Shown here in pieces: positions 16,887 through 24,174 of a stretch of 64,000 bases of DNA (positions are counted from its first letter, which is position 1; each line of letters begins with the position of its first letter). The DNA lies in contig JAZOTN010000028.1 of NCBI GenBank assembly GCA_045657665.1, positions 62,001 through 126,000 on the forward strand, read 5' to 3'. Under the pieces are notes generated by a model that worked only from the letters and a program-made list of their open reading frames with translations, was not told the DNA's origin and searched no databases. The stretch comes from RUG12461 sp045657665 (GTDB lineage: Bacteria > Bacillota > Clostridia > Lachnospirales > Lachnospiraceae). The translations under genes were made by a program, and so were the position numbers.

Positions 16887-18206
16887 TTATTTCTTGCGTT
16901 TCGACGCAAGAACATCCTTTTTCATCGTTTTGATCGCCTGAGCGAGCGGCCGTTTTGCCGGGCAGATAAAACTGCAACTGCCGCACTCGACACATTCCAG
17001 GCCGTGCCATTTCTCGAAGTCTTCGGCTTTGCCTTTTTCGGAAAACTTCGCCAGCTTGGACGGCACCAAAAGCTCCGGACAGATCTCCACGCATCTGCCG
17101 CAGTTGATGCAGGCCGTTCCTTTGCTTCTTGAAACCTCATCCTTCGTAAGACAGAGAAGCGCGGAGGTCGTCTTCGTGGTCGGCACGTCAAGATCAAACA
17201 GTGCAAATCCCATCATGGTTCCGCCCGAGATCATCTTTTCCGGCTGCTCCTTAAATCCGCCAGCCGCATCCAGCAGTTCCTGATAACTCGTTCCCATGCA
17301 GAACTTGAAATTCCTTGGATCCGCCACCGCATCGCCTGTCACCGTAAAGATCCTTTCCATATTGGGTCTCCCGAGTTTTACGGCATCATAGACCGAAGTG
17401 ATGGTCTCTACGTTATCCACCACGCATCCCGCGTCTGCAGGCAACATTTTGGAATTGATGGAACGTCCGGTCACCGCATAAATCATCTGGCGCTCACCGC
17501 CCTGCGGATATTTCGTCTGCAGCGGACAAACAGAAAGACGGGATTCGTTTTTCACGGCCTCCTCCAGCTTTTCGATGCAGTCCGGTTTATTGTTTTCTAC
17601 ACCAAAAACACCCTTCGCGTTGGGGAAAAGCTGCAGGATGATCTTCATCCCGGCAACCAGCTTATCCGTGTACTCCAGCATGATCCGGTAATCCGAAGTC
17701 AGATAAGGCTCACACTCCGCGCAGTTGGCGATAACATAGTCGATCTTGTCCGGCTCCTTCGGCGAAAGCTTGACATGCGTCGGAAAGCCCGCGCCACCCA
17801 TACCGACAACGCCGCCTTCCTTGATGCGGTCGATGATCTCCTCGCGTGACAGCGTTGTCACATCATCCACCGGAGAATAGGTGGTCTCGGTAAACTGGCC
17901 GTCGCTCTCGATCACGATGGAATTTACCATGTCGCCGGTAGGTGTTCGGTGAGGCTCGATCGCCTTTACCGTTCCGGATACCGATGCAAAGATCGGTGAT
18001 GACACAAAGCCACCGGCTTCAGCGATCTTCTGCCCTTTCAGAACGGTGTCCCCGACATTCACGATTGGAGAAGCCGGCGCGCCGATATGCTGCGACATCG
18101 GATATACAAGAAGCCCTTGCGGCAGCAGCTCTTTGATCGGCTTATCCTTCGACATCTCCTTCCCTTCGAAGGGATGGACGCCGCCCTTAAATGTTCGTAA
18201 GCTCAT
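16887..18206 (-). CDS. rnfC: Rnf complex subunit RnfC (NADH-binding)
   Basis: RnfC is the peripheral subunit that binds NAD(H) and FMN. The 439 residues begin with a barrel/biotinyl-like domain, then the nucleotide-binding region (GVVGMGGAGFPTHVKL, NCAECEPYLTSDYR), a SLBB region, and two [4Fe-4S] motifs, CINCGRCVEICP and CVECGSCSFICP. It is the first gene of rnfCDGEAB plus the aldo/keto reductase, with a promoter about 100 bases upstream. Confidence 0.97.
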   Translation of the reverse strand: MSLRTFKGGVHPFEGKEMSKDKPIKELLPQGLLVYPMSQHIGAPASPIVNVGDTVLKGQKIAEAGGFVSSPIFASVSGTVKAIEPHRTPTGDMVNSIVIESDGQFTETTYSPVDDVTTLSREEIIDRIKEGGVVGMGGAGFPTHVKLSPKEPDKIDYVIANCAECEPYLTSDYRIMLEYTDKLVAGMKIILQLFPNAKGVFGVENNKPDCIEKLEEAVKNESRLSVCPLQTKYPQGGERQMIYAVTGRSINSKMLPADAGCVVDNVETITSVYDAVKLGRPNMERIFTVTGDAVADPRNFKFCMGTSYQELLDAAGGFKEQPEKMISGGTMMGFALFDLDVPTTKTTSALLCLTKDEVSRSKGTACINCGRCVEICPELLVPSKLAKFSEKGKAEDFEKWHGLECVECGSCSFICPAKRPLAQAIKTMKKDVLASKRKK

Positions 18207-18292
18207 TCAAAAATCCCTCTCCGAATGTTCGTTTTGAACAATTCCCTTTCTTGTTTTTTGTGCATTTCTTACAGTTTTTTTCTCTTTTTTCT

Positions 18293-18334
18293 CTTGTATA
18301 CAAGCAATTATACCATATACCTCATACCCCTCAA
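18293..18334 (-). promoter_or_regulatory. Promoter of rnf operon with a palindromic operator-like site
   Basis: On the minus strand TTGAGG (18329-18334) and TATAAT (18307-18312) are 16 bases apart, and TGG before the -10 makes it an extended promoter. The 12-base perfect palindrome CTTGTATACAAG (18293-18304) sits just downstream, near the transcript start. It resembles GntR/FadR-type half-sites and could be a repressor operator; no such regulator lies nearby. Confidence 0.55.
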
Positions 18335-18353
18335 ACACAAGATTGTATTTTTT

Positions 18354-18529
18354 CAGATACATCTTAGCGAAAGCCTTTGGCTAAGCTTAGATGTATCTAT
18401 TCAGGCGCCAGACATCCAGCGGATGTCTTCTTGGCGCGGACCGAAGCGGCAGCGGAGACCGACTTAATGAAAGCAAGCATATCGCAGCTTGAATTTAGTC
18501 GCATCGGATCAGATACATCTTAGCGAAAG
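18354..18529. repeat. Structured repeat element bounded by 20-base direct repeats
   Basis: CAGATACATCTTAGCGAAAG occurs twice, at 18354-18373 and 18510-18529. The first copy also pairs with AGATGTATCT at 18389-18398. Between them is a second hairpin with arms at 18405-18417 and 18421-18437 (GCGCCAGACATCC against GGATGTC...TTGGCGC). The layout suggests a small non-autonomous element or dispersed palindromic repeat. Confidence 0.6.
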
Positions 18530-18559
18530 AAAAAAGGGGCGGCACCTTTTTCCGCCCCC
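18530..18559 (-). terminator. Intrinsic terminator after GNAT gene
   Basis: On the minus strand GGGGCGG (18553-18559 side) pairs with CCGCCCC, with a 9-base loop, followed by a run of six T (18530-18535). It starts about 9 bases after the GNAT stop. Confidence 0.8.
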
Positions 18560-18567
18560 TGATCACA

Positions 18568-19014
18568 TCAAGCCAGTCTCATCGAAAGCTCAATTTCATC
18601 ATCGTCTGCCATGCCTGTCTCAATAAAGCCGATATGACGATACAATGTCAAAGCCGCAGCATTATCTTTATTACAGGTAAGAGTCACTTTGTCCGAGTCC
18701 CCGAACGGTTTGATGCCTATATAGGACAAAACCTGCCCAAGAGCTGCTTTTCCATAACCTTTTCCCTGATACTTTTCATCGATCATCATATGCCAGATGT
18801 CGTATTCCGGAATATCATAATCATAGATTACCATCACATACCCAACCATTTCTTCATCATTGTAAATTCCAAAAGGTTGGCATTGGTTACGATAAACATA
18901 TGCCTGTGCCAGACTTCGAATCGGATGGGAAACAAACCGGTCCTGTCCAAAGCCCAGTTTCAGGTTGAATGCATCAATAAAATTATCTTCTGTGATTTTT
19001 CTGAGACTAATCAT
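18568..19014 (-). CDS. GNAT family N-acetyltransferase
   Basis: This 148-residue single-domain acetyltransferase has the acetyl-CoA site YQGKGYGKAAL (Q/RxxGxG/A type) and the C-terminal CNKDNAAALTLYRHIGF strand-helix. The substrate cannot be told; family members acetylate amino groups of small molecules or proteins. GGAGG precedes the ATG and an intrinsic terminator follows, so it is monocistronic. Confidence 0.9.
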   Translation of the reverse strand: MISLRKITEDNFIDAFNLKLGFGQDRFVSHPIRSLAQAYVYRNQCQPFGIYNDEEMVGYVMVIYDYDIPEYDIWHMMIDEKYQGKGYGKAALGQVLSYIGIKPFGDSDKVTLTCNKDNAAALTLYRHIGFIETGMADDDEIELSMRLA

Positions 19015-19058
19015 AAGATTCCTCCATAAACTGTCATTACTTAACCGGTTGCAATAGT

Positions 19059-19087
19059 CTTGTATGAATATCCATGAAGGCTTTCAA
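19059..19087 (-). promoter_or_regulatory. Probable promoter of GNAT gene
   Basis: On the minus strand TTGAAA (19082-19087) and TACAAG (19059-19064) are 17 bases apart, about 45 bases before the ATG. Confidence 0.4.
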
Positions 19088-19117
19088 AAAAAATACCATG
19101 GCTGATAAACCACGGTA
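19086..19117 (-). terminator. Orphan intrinsic terminator
   Basis: On the minus strand TACCGTGG and CCATGGTA form a stem with an 8-base loop, followed by eight T. No clear gene precedes it; a 20-codon frame (MINRK..., ATG near 19187) with a GGGGTG site ends just before it. It may mark the end of a vanished gene or a short transcript. Confidence 0.5.
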
Positions 19118-19401
19118 CTTTAGATTATTAATTATAATAGAACCGAGGTCTTCAACAGATATTCAGATGTTATGTTTATCTTCCTGTTTATCATAATTGA
19201 ACACCCCGCTTTCCTAGTAATCTACTTGTCTAACATACACCTGTTATGATAAAAATTCAATTTAAAAATTTCGCAAAGTTCTTTGAGTTTTGACGACTAA
19301 GAAAATAGACAGCTGGCAAAAACAATATTGATACGCGTCCCGGTACAGGTTATAATTTGTAAATAAAAAACCATCATTGAGCCCGGAAATAGTGTTAAGA
19401 T

Positions 19402-19638
19402 TGCGCAAGAAAGCAAATCAACGATGACAAATAGCTTGGCTGGCAGATGAAGGGAAATATACTGGAATTGAATTTCGAGCTGTATGACCGGGACGGAAGT
19501 ATTATTGCGGTGATCGGACAGAAGATAGTTTCCCTTCATGATAAATACTGCATCGATATTTATCGTCCGGAACATGAAAAGACTGTTATCGCAATTCTGA
19601 TCGCGCTTCAGCATATGATCGTTGACCGGGAACAATAG
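19402..19638 (+). pseudogene. Remnant of a LURP-one-related (YxjI-type) protein
   Basis: The intact part, from 19435, reads LGWQMKGNILELNFELYDRD then IIAVIGQKIVSLHDKYCIDI and ends AILIALQHMIVDREQ. This matches the C-terminal third of LURP-one-related proteins, in which a GW..xGx strand precedes a DxxG turn, KxxSLxDxYxID and a hydrophobic end helix. An in-frame TAG at 19432 cuts it from upstream sequence, and the N-terminal two thirds are not recognisable. A short protein starting at ATG 19447 could still be made, but decay is more likely. Confidence 0.6.
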
Positions 19639-19656
19639 CAGCACAGTATATCATTC

Positions 19657-20715
19657 ATGAAGATATTCGAAAAGACCATTTCTTTATCCGAAAAACCGCC
19701 GATTACAAAAGACCTGTTTCCTGAAAGCACTTTCTTTTTCGATATTGAAACCACAGGTTTTTCCCCGAAGCGAACCAGCCTCTACATGATCGGTTATGCC
19801 TTTCGGGAAAAGGAAAAAGCAAGGATCATCCAGCTTCTTGCCGACGATCCTTCCGAAGAAGAACTCCTTCTAAGAACTTTCCTTGATAACATCTCCGGGC
19901 TTTCCCGGATGATCACCTTTAACGGCTCGGGCTTTGACCTTCCGTATCTTAAGGAAAAGCTGAATACCTTTTCTCTGCCTGATCCCTTCGACCGGCTGAA
20001 AGAGCTTGACATCTTCAAACGGATCCGTCCGTATAAGGCTCTGCTAAGACTCCCTGACTGTAAGCAGAAAACCGTGGAGGACTTCCTTTCGCTCTCACGG
20101 GAGGATACATACAGCGGCGGCGATCTCATCCCGGTTTACCGGCACTATAGTGCTACGCATGATGATCTCCCGCTCTCACTCCTTTTGCGTCATAATTATG
20201 AGGACGTGACCGGGATGATTGATCTTCTTCCGGTGCTTTCCTATCCGATTTTTTTTGAGGGAGGGTTTTCGATTGATTCCATTGAAACCGGAACGGATAC
20301 CGTGGCCGTCCACCTTCCCCCGGAATACCCATTTCCAATCCCGATCAAAGGAGAAGCGTCCGGAATGAATCTTACCCTTATGGAAAACTCTGCCGTCCTT
20401 CATCTCCCGGTCTTTACCGGCGAGCTGAAATACTTCTTTCCGGATCCTGAAAACTATTATTATTTACCGGAGGAAGATACGGCTCTTCACAAGTCTGTTT
20501 CGGGATTCGTCGACAAAGCACACCGGAAGAACGCCACGAAGGCAACCTGCTACGTCAGAAAAAACGGCCGGTTCCTGCCGCAGCCAAGCGACATCTTCCA
20601 GCCGTCATTCCGTAGTGATTATAAAGATAAGCAATCCTTCTTTGAACTCCCCGATGCGCTCTCATTTGAGCAGGATGCCATCAAAGAATATCTGCATTGG
20701 TTTCTAAGAATCTGA
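19657..20715 (+). CDS. Ribonuclease H-like (YprB-type) exonuclease-fold protein
   Basis: This 352-residue protein belongs to the RNase_H_2/YprB family. The N-terminal DEDD-type motif FFDIETTGFSP (Asp and Glu ligands) is at about residues 27-37, the second motif TFNGSGFDLPYLKEK follows, and LRHNYEDVTGMIDL supplies the third acidic site. The C-terminal 130 residues are unassigned. It is presumed to be a metal-dependent nuclease in DNA or RNA processing. There is no obvious ribosome-binding site. It converges on the radical SAM gene with a 12-base overlap. Confidence 0.8.
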   Translation: MKIFEKTISLSEKPPITKDLFPESTFFFDIETTGFSPKRTSLYMIGYAFREKEKARIIQLLADDPSEEELLLRTFLDNISGLSRMITFNGSGFDLPYLKEKLNTFSLPDPFDRLKELDIFKRIRPYKALLRLPDCKQKTVEDFLSLSREDTYSGGDLIPVYRHYSATHDDLPLSLLLRHNYEDVTGMIDLLPVLSYPIFFEGGFSIDSIETGTDTVAVHLPPEYPFPIPIKGEASGMNLTLMENSAVLHLPVFTGELKYFFPDPENYYYLPEEDTALHKSVSGFVDKAHRKNATKATCYVRKNGRFLPQPSDIFQPSFRSDYKDKQSFFELPDALSFEQDAIKEYLHWFLRI

Positions 20716-22020
20716 CAAAATTGTTATCAGTCCGTTTGAGAGCAGCCTGTAGATCACTGCGTTCGTTTCCTTTGCATCCACTACACCGGAAAGCTCCTTC
20801 GCGGAAAAGTCTGGATGATCTTGTAAAAACTGCATAGCCTTCTCCGTAACAAGCGCATGTTGTCCCCACCGGCTGATCCGGAAGCCTTCCGCTTCGCGAA
20901 TGATCTTCACATCCTCGCAAAGGGAAAACCGTTTTTCCTCTCCGTATTCCGGAAGCTGCATCTTTTTCTTCTGAAAAGAAAGCGGAAGCCGCTCCGGCCT
21001 TGCTGCACGGTCCATTCCCCTGCAGCTGCCCGTGTCCGCAAGAGCATCCGCACGGCAAGCTCCCCGGCAGGAAGAAAAGCTTTTGCATTCCCGACATTCC
21101 TCCGGGTAGAGTTCATCCGTTCGCCATTCTCCCATCTTCTCCCAGATGACGTCAAACGGCTCCGACAGAATATTCCCGTATACGAGACTATCCCGGGGAC
21201 ATGCCTTGACGCTCCCGTCACTTCCGATCACAAGGCTCGTTTTCCCGGCGCTGCAAAGCCGCTTTCCGCCAAGAAGCGCGAATTCCGCGTCGCTCTCCAG
21301 TGCACAAACCGGATAAGGTGAAGACGCATCCACTTCAACGCCGTATTTGTCATGAACCACCACGGTCTTTTCGATCAACTTGCGGATTTCTTTTTCGCCA
21401 AGCGTCCATTCATCAAAGGAAGAATCCGCATTGACGGGTTTTCCGACCCGTGAGAGAGAAAGCTTCTTTACGTCAAACTCTTTCACCAGGCACTTTGCGG
21501 TCTCCTCCACAAAGGCAAGGTTCTTCGTCGATACAACCATGTTGCAGGAAAAAGACACGCCGGCATCCTTTAAGGTCGAGAGGCCTTTCCTGATGCGCCG
21601 ATATGATCCTTTTGTATCCGTGATCAGATCATTCATACCTTCATCCGCGCATGGGAAAGATACCAGAAGGGAAATCCTGTTCTCCGAAAGGAACTCCGCG
21701 ATCTCCTCTGTCATGAGCGCAGCATTGGTATTCATGGTGACGCGGATCCCTTCCTCCAAAAGGCTTTCGATCTCGGGCCTCAGTTTCTCCCATACCAAAA
21801 GAGGCTCCCCGCCGGTGACCACGACAGTCACAGGTTGGAGCTCCTTTATCTTTGATTTGATCTCGCCGAGTGATACCTCAGACGAAGAGGCCTTGAGATC
21901 CTCAGCCTTTTCCGCATCACTCCGCCAGTAATTGAAACAATGGATACAGTTGTGATTGCAGAGAGGTGTCACCTCCCAGAATACGGATAGCGGATATTTC
22001 AATGTACGAAAGCTGTGCAT
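20704..22020 (-). CDS. Radical SAM/SPASM enzyme, probable maturase of the adjacent Cys-rich peptide
   Basis: This 438-residue enzyme has the radical SAM cluster motif CNHNCIHC at residues 17-24, TGGEPLL as the SAM-binding GGE motif, and a SPASM-type domain with LCSAG, ACPRD and C..CKSFSSCRGAC for auxiliary Fe-S clusters. The last 80 residues look like a small winged-helix or PqqD-like fold and might bind a leader peptide. It starts 9 bases after the stop of a 49-residue peptide with nine cysteines, behind the same promoter. By analogy with SCIFF and other ranthipeptide systems, it could make thioether cross-links on that peptide. Product and function are not known. Confidence 0.85.
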   Translation of the reverse strand: MHSFRTLKYPLSVFWEVTPLCNHNCIHCFNYWRSDAEKAEDLKASSSEVSLGEIKSKIKELQPVTVVVTGGEPLLVWEKLRPEIESLLEEGIRVTMNTNAALMTEEIAEFLSENRISLLVSFPCADEGMNDLITDTKGSYRRIRKGLSTLKDAGVSFSCNMVVSTKNLAFVEETAKCLVKEFDVKKLSLSRVGKPVNADSSFDEWTLGEKEIRKLIEKTVVVHDKYGVEVDASSPYPVCALESDAEFALLGGKRLCSAGKTSLVIGSDGSVKACPRDSLVYGNILSEPFDVIWEKMGEWRTDELYPEECRECKSFSSCRGACRADALADTGSCRGMDRAARPERLPLSFQKKKMQLPEYGEEKRFSLCEDVKIIREAEGFRISRWGQHALVTEKAMQFLQDHPDFSAKELSGVVDAKETNAVIYRLLSNGLITILSDS

Positions 22021-22029
22021 TTTTAATCC

Positions 22030-22179
22030 CTAGACGGAGCGGTCGCAACCGTGGCACATATCGCAGGACTGGCAGGAGTAACACATGTCACACATATTGC
22101 AGCCATCGCCGTGACAGTTGCAGAGTTCTGTCTCTGCTTCGCTCTCATTTTCATACAGTTCAACAAAAAACTCAGACAT
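22030..22179 (-). CDS. Cys-rich small peptide, candidate RiPP precursor
   Basis: I choose the ATG at 22179, 6 bases after AAGGAGG; a second ATG six bases earlier touches that site. The 49-residue product has an acidic leader-like N-terminus (MSEFFVELYENESEAETEL) and then CNC followed by seven cysteines spaced exactly every third residue (CNMCDMCYSCQSCDMCHGC), ending DRSV. It has no signal peptide. The adjoining radical SAM/SPASM gene and shared promoter suggest a ribosomally made, modified peptide; an unmodified metal-binding peptide is the alternative. Confidence 0.8.
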   Translation of the reverse strand: MSEFFVELYENESEAETELCNCHGDGCNMCDMCYSCQSCDMCHGCDRSV

Positions 22180-22228
22180 CTTCATCCTCCTTATTGTTGC
22201 AGGATGCATTACGTTGTATCTGTTAATG

Positions 22229-22257
22229 ATTATACAAGTGCTGATCGGAAAGTTCAA
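22229..22257 (-). promoter_or_regulatory. Promoter of the Cys-rich peptide/radical SAM operon
   Basis: On the minus strand TTGAAC (22252-22257) and a perfect TATAAT (22229-22234) are 17 bases apart, about 50 bases upstream of the peptide start. Confidence 0.65.
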
Positions 22258-22303
22258 GCATCACTACTATTCCCGGAAAATCCCGGTAAAACCGCCGAAA
22301 CCA

Positions 22304-23269
22304 TCATAAGAAAATATCTGCATATGCTGGGAAACCGTAGGCACCCGTCGCGCTTTTGACTGCGGTGACAATCGCGTCTGCCATCACTTTCGCCGCCAGT
22401 GTGCCGACAAGGTCCATATCTGCCTTCACCTTTCCGCTGGAGAGTGCGTAGATACTGTCTCCGTCCAGCGATGTATGCACCGGTTTAATACACCTCGCAT
22501 AACCGTTATGCGCCATGGACGCAATCTTGGAGAGCTGGGTCTTATTGAAGGCTGCGTTTGTCAGTACCGCGCCGATCGTCGTATTGCCGACAAAACCGCC
22601 TTGTTTTGCATCGGCCATCTCGATCATGACCTGCTCCGTGTTACGGAAAGACCGTTTGTCCTCCGAAAGAAGCCCCGCGATGATATCCCCACTGTCCGGA
22701 TCATAGATATCCCCGATGGCATTGACCGCTACAATGGCGCCGAGCTGTACCTCACCGATACTTACGGCCGCACTGCCGATTCCGCTCTTCATGCAACAAT
22801 CCATCCCGAGCCATTTCCCCACGGTGGCACCGCACCCCGCGCCATAATTGCCGTCTTTATAATTCCCCTTTTCGGCATTAACACAAGCCTTAAACCCCAT
22901 CTGCTGATCCGGTCTTGTCATGGGATCTCCCACCGTAAGGTCAAAAATATCAGACTGGCAAACCTGTGGGATATGTGTGATTCCCATATCATAGCCGATT
23001 TTGTGCTCTTCCAGATATCGCAGCACCCCGCCCGAAGCGTCCAACCCGAAAGTAGAGCCGCCGCCGAGCACCAGCGCGTGTATCACCTCGGCAGCCGAGA
23101 AGGGCCTGAGCAGCTCACATTCACGGGATGCAGGGCCGCCACCGCGGATATCTACTCCCGCCGCCATTCCTGTCTCGGAGATGACCACGGTGACCCCGGT
23201 CGCCGCTTTCTCATCTTCTGTCTGTCCGATCTTAAAATCCTGCAGATCCGTAATTGCAATTTTTTTCAT
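22304..23269 (-). CDS. P1 family peptidase (DmpA/NylC-type)
   Basis: The start at 23269 (MKKIAITDLQDFKIG) gives 321 residues. It belongs to the self-processing Ntn-like P1 family, in which cleavage before a Ser/Thr creates two chains and an N-terminal nucleophile. The nucleophile region is visible as GNTTIGAVLTNA, and GGGSTFGLDASGG and GAGCGATVGKW are conserved glycine-rich stretches. Members act as aminopeptidases or amide hydrolases; the substrate is unknown. It lies just upstream of the Cys-rich peptide promoter on the same strand, so a role in peptide processing is possible but unsupported. Confidence 0.87.
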   Translation of the reverse strand: MKKIAITDLQDFKIGQTEDEKAATGVTVVISETGMAAGVDIRGGGPASRECELLRPFSAAEVIHALVLGGGSTFGLDASGGVLRYLEEHKIGYDMGITHIPQVCQSDIFDLTVGDPMTRPDQQMGFKACVNAEKGNYKDGNYGAGCGATVGKWLGMDCCMKSGIGSAAVSIGEVQLGAIVAVNAIGDIYDPDSGDIIAGLLSEDKRSFRNTEQVMIEMADAKQGGFVGNTTIGAVLTNAAFNKTQLSKIASMAHNGYARCIKPVHTSLDGDSIYALSSGKVKADMDLVGTLAAKVMADAIVTAVKSATGAYGFPAYADIFL

Positions 23270-23315
23270 CTGTATGCGCCCCCCTATGTGATTGAAAACT
23301 TCTTTGAAAAACAAA

Positions 23316-23345
23316 CAAGGTTTCGGCTGCAGCGCCGAAACCTTG
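23316..23345 (-). terminator. Intrinsic terminator after cheR
   Basis: A perfect 12-base stem (CAAGGTTTCGGC paired with GCCGAAACCTTG) is followed on the minus strand by TTTGTTTTTC. It starts about 15 bases after the cheR stop. Confidence 0.8.
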
Positions 23346-23360
23346 CTATCTCTCCTGTTT

Positions 23361-24146
23361 TTATTTGCTTTCCGCGTCTTTTACGAAGAAAAAGCTCTGC
23401 TTTCTGCCGAAACCGATATCACGGTAATTCATGATCTGCTCCGTGCTGCCGATGAAGAGCATGCCGCCCATCACCAGAGACTTGTTAAACTTCTTGTAGA
23501 TCTCATCCTTTGCTTCTTCCGTAAAGTAGATGACCACGTTTCGGCAAACAATGAGGTGGCATCCTGACGGGTACGGATCTTTTAAGAGATTGTGCTCCTT
23601 GAACTCAACACGGGCCTTGATCTCATCCGCGATCTTGTAAGAGCCGCCGACCTGCGTAAAATACTTCTTTTTCAGATCTGCCGGAACTCCCGCAATACTT
23701 TTGTCGTTATAAAGCCCAACCTTTGCCTTTCCGATGACGGTTTTGTCAATATCGGTCGCAATGATCTTGATCTGGTTGATCGGAAGATGCTTGCTGAGAG
23801 CCATCACGAGCGAATACGGTTCATCACCGGTCGAACATGCCGCACTCCAGATCTTCAGGTTCTTTCCGAACTTCTCAATGAGTGCCGGGAAGACCTCACG
23901 ATCCATGAATGCCCACTGATCCGGATTCCGGTAAAACTCCGAAACGTTAATCGTCATGAAATTGATGAATTCATCAAATTTCTCTTTGTCCTTCTTGATC
24001 AGCGCATAGTAGTCATCAAAGGATTTCTGCCCGTTCTTTGTGACAAGCGTCTCAATCCGGCGCTTCATCTGCTTTTCTTTGTAGCAGGTAAGATCGATCG
24101 ACGTAAGTCTCAGTATATCGGCTTCAAACTTCTCGTATCCGTCCAT
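23361..24146 (-). CDS. cheR: Protein-glutamate O-methyltransferase CheR
   Basis: CheR methylates glutamates of chemoreceptors using SAM. The 261 residues have the N-terminal helical domain (KRRIETLVTKNG) and the Rossmann methyltransferase domain with NVSEFYRNPDQW, WSAACSTGDEPYSL (SAM site) and CRNVVIYF. No other chemotaxis gene is in the window. GGAGG precedes ATG. It may be read from the S1 gene upstream, 28 bases away, and it ends at a terminator. Confidence 0.95.
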   Translation of the reverse strand: MDGYEKFEADILRLTSIDLTCYKEKQMKRRIETLVTKNGQKSFDDYYALIKKDKEKFDEFINFMTINVSEFYRNPDQWAFMDREVFPALIEKFGKNLKIWSAACSTGDEPYSLVMALSKHLPINQIKIIATDIDKTVIGKAKVGLYNDKSIAGVPADLKKKYFTQVGGSYKIADEIKARVEFKEHNLLKDPYPSGCHLIVCRNVVIYFTEEAKDEIYKKFNKSLVMGGMLFIGSTEQIMNYRDIGFGRKQSFFFVKDAESK

Positions 24147-24174
24147 ATTTATGCCTCCAACGTCTTGCAGGTGC

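Larger units (their letters stand above)
18207..18567. other. 361-base intergenic region with promoter, repeats and terminator
   Basis: This non-coding region holds the rnf promoter (18293-18334), a repeat element (18354-18529) and the terminator of the GNAT gene (18530-18559). No gene is seen in it. Confidence 0.6.
19015..19656. other. 642-base region with no intact gene
   Basis: It contains the GNAT promoter, an orphan terminator (19086-19117) and the decayed LURP-type gene (19402-19638). The part at 19120-19400 is AT-rich, shows no convincing coding frame and is probably gene debris. Confidence 0.5.

Noticed and set aside
18354..18529. CRISPR array suggested by a repeated 20-mer
   Set aside because: Only two copies, 136 bases apart, with internal hairpins and no cas genes.
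19297..19644. Minus-strand frame of 115 codons
   Set aside because: It is antisense to the LURP-type remnant and has no ribosome-binding site or motif.
23361..24146. Chemotaxis operon around cheR
   Set aside because: No cheA, cheW, cheB, cheY or receptor gene adjoins; cheR stands alone behind S1.
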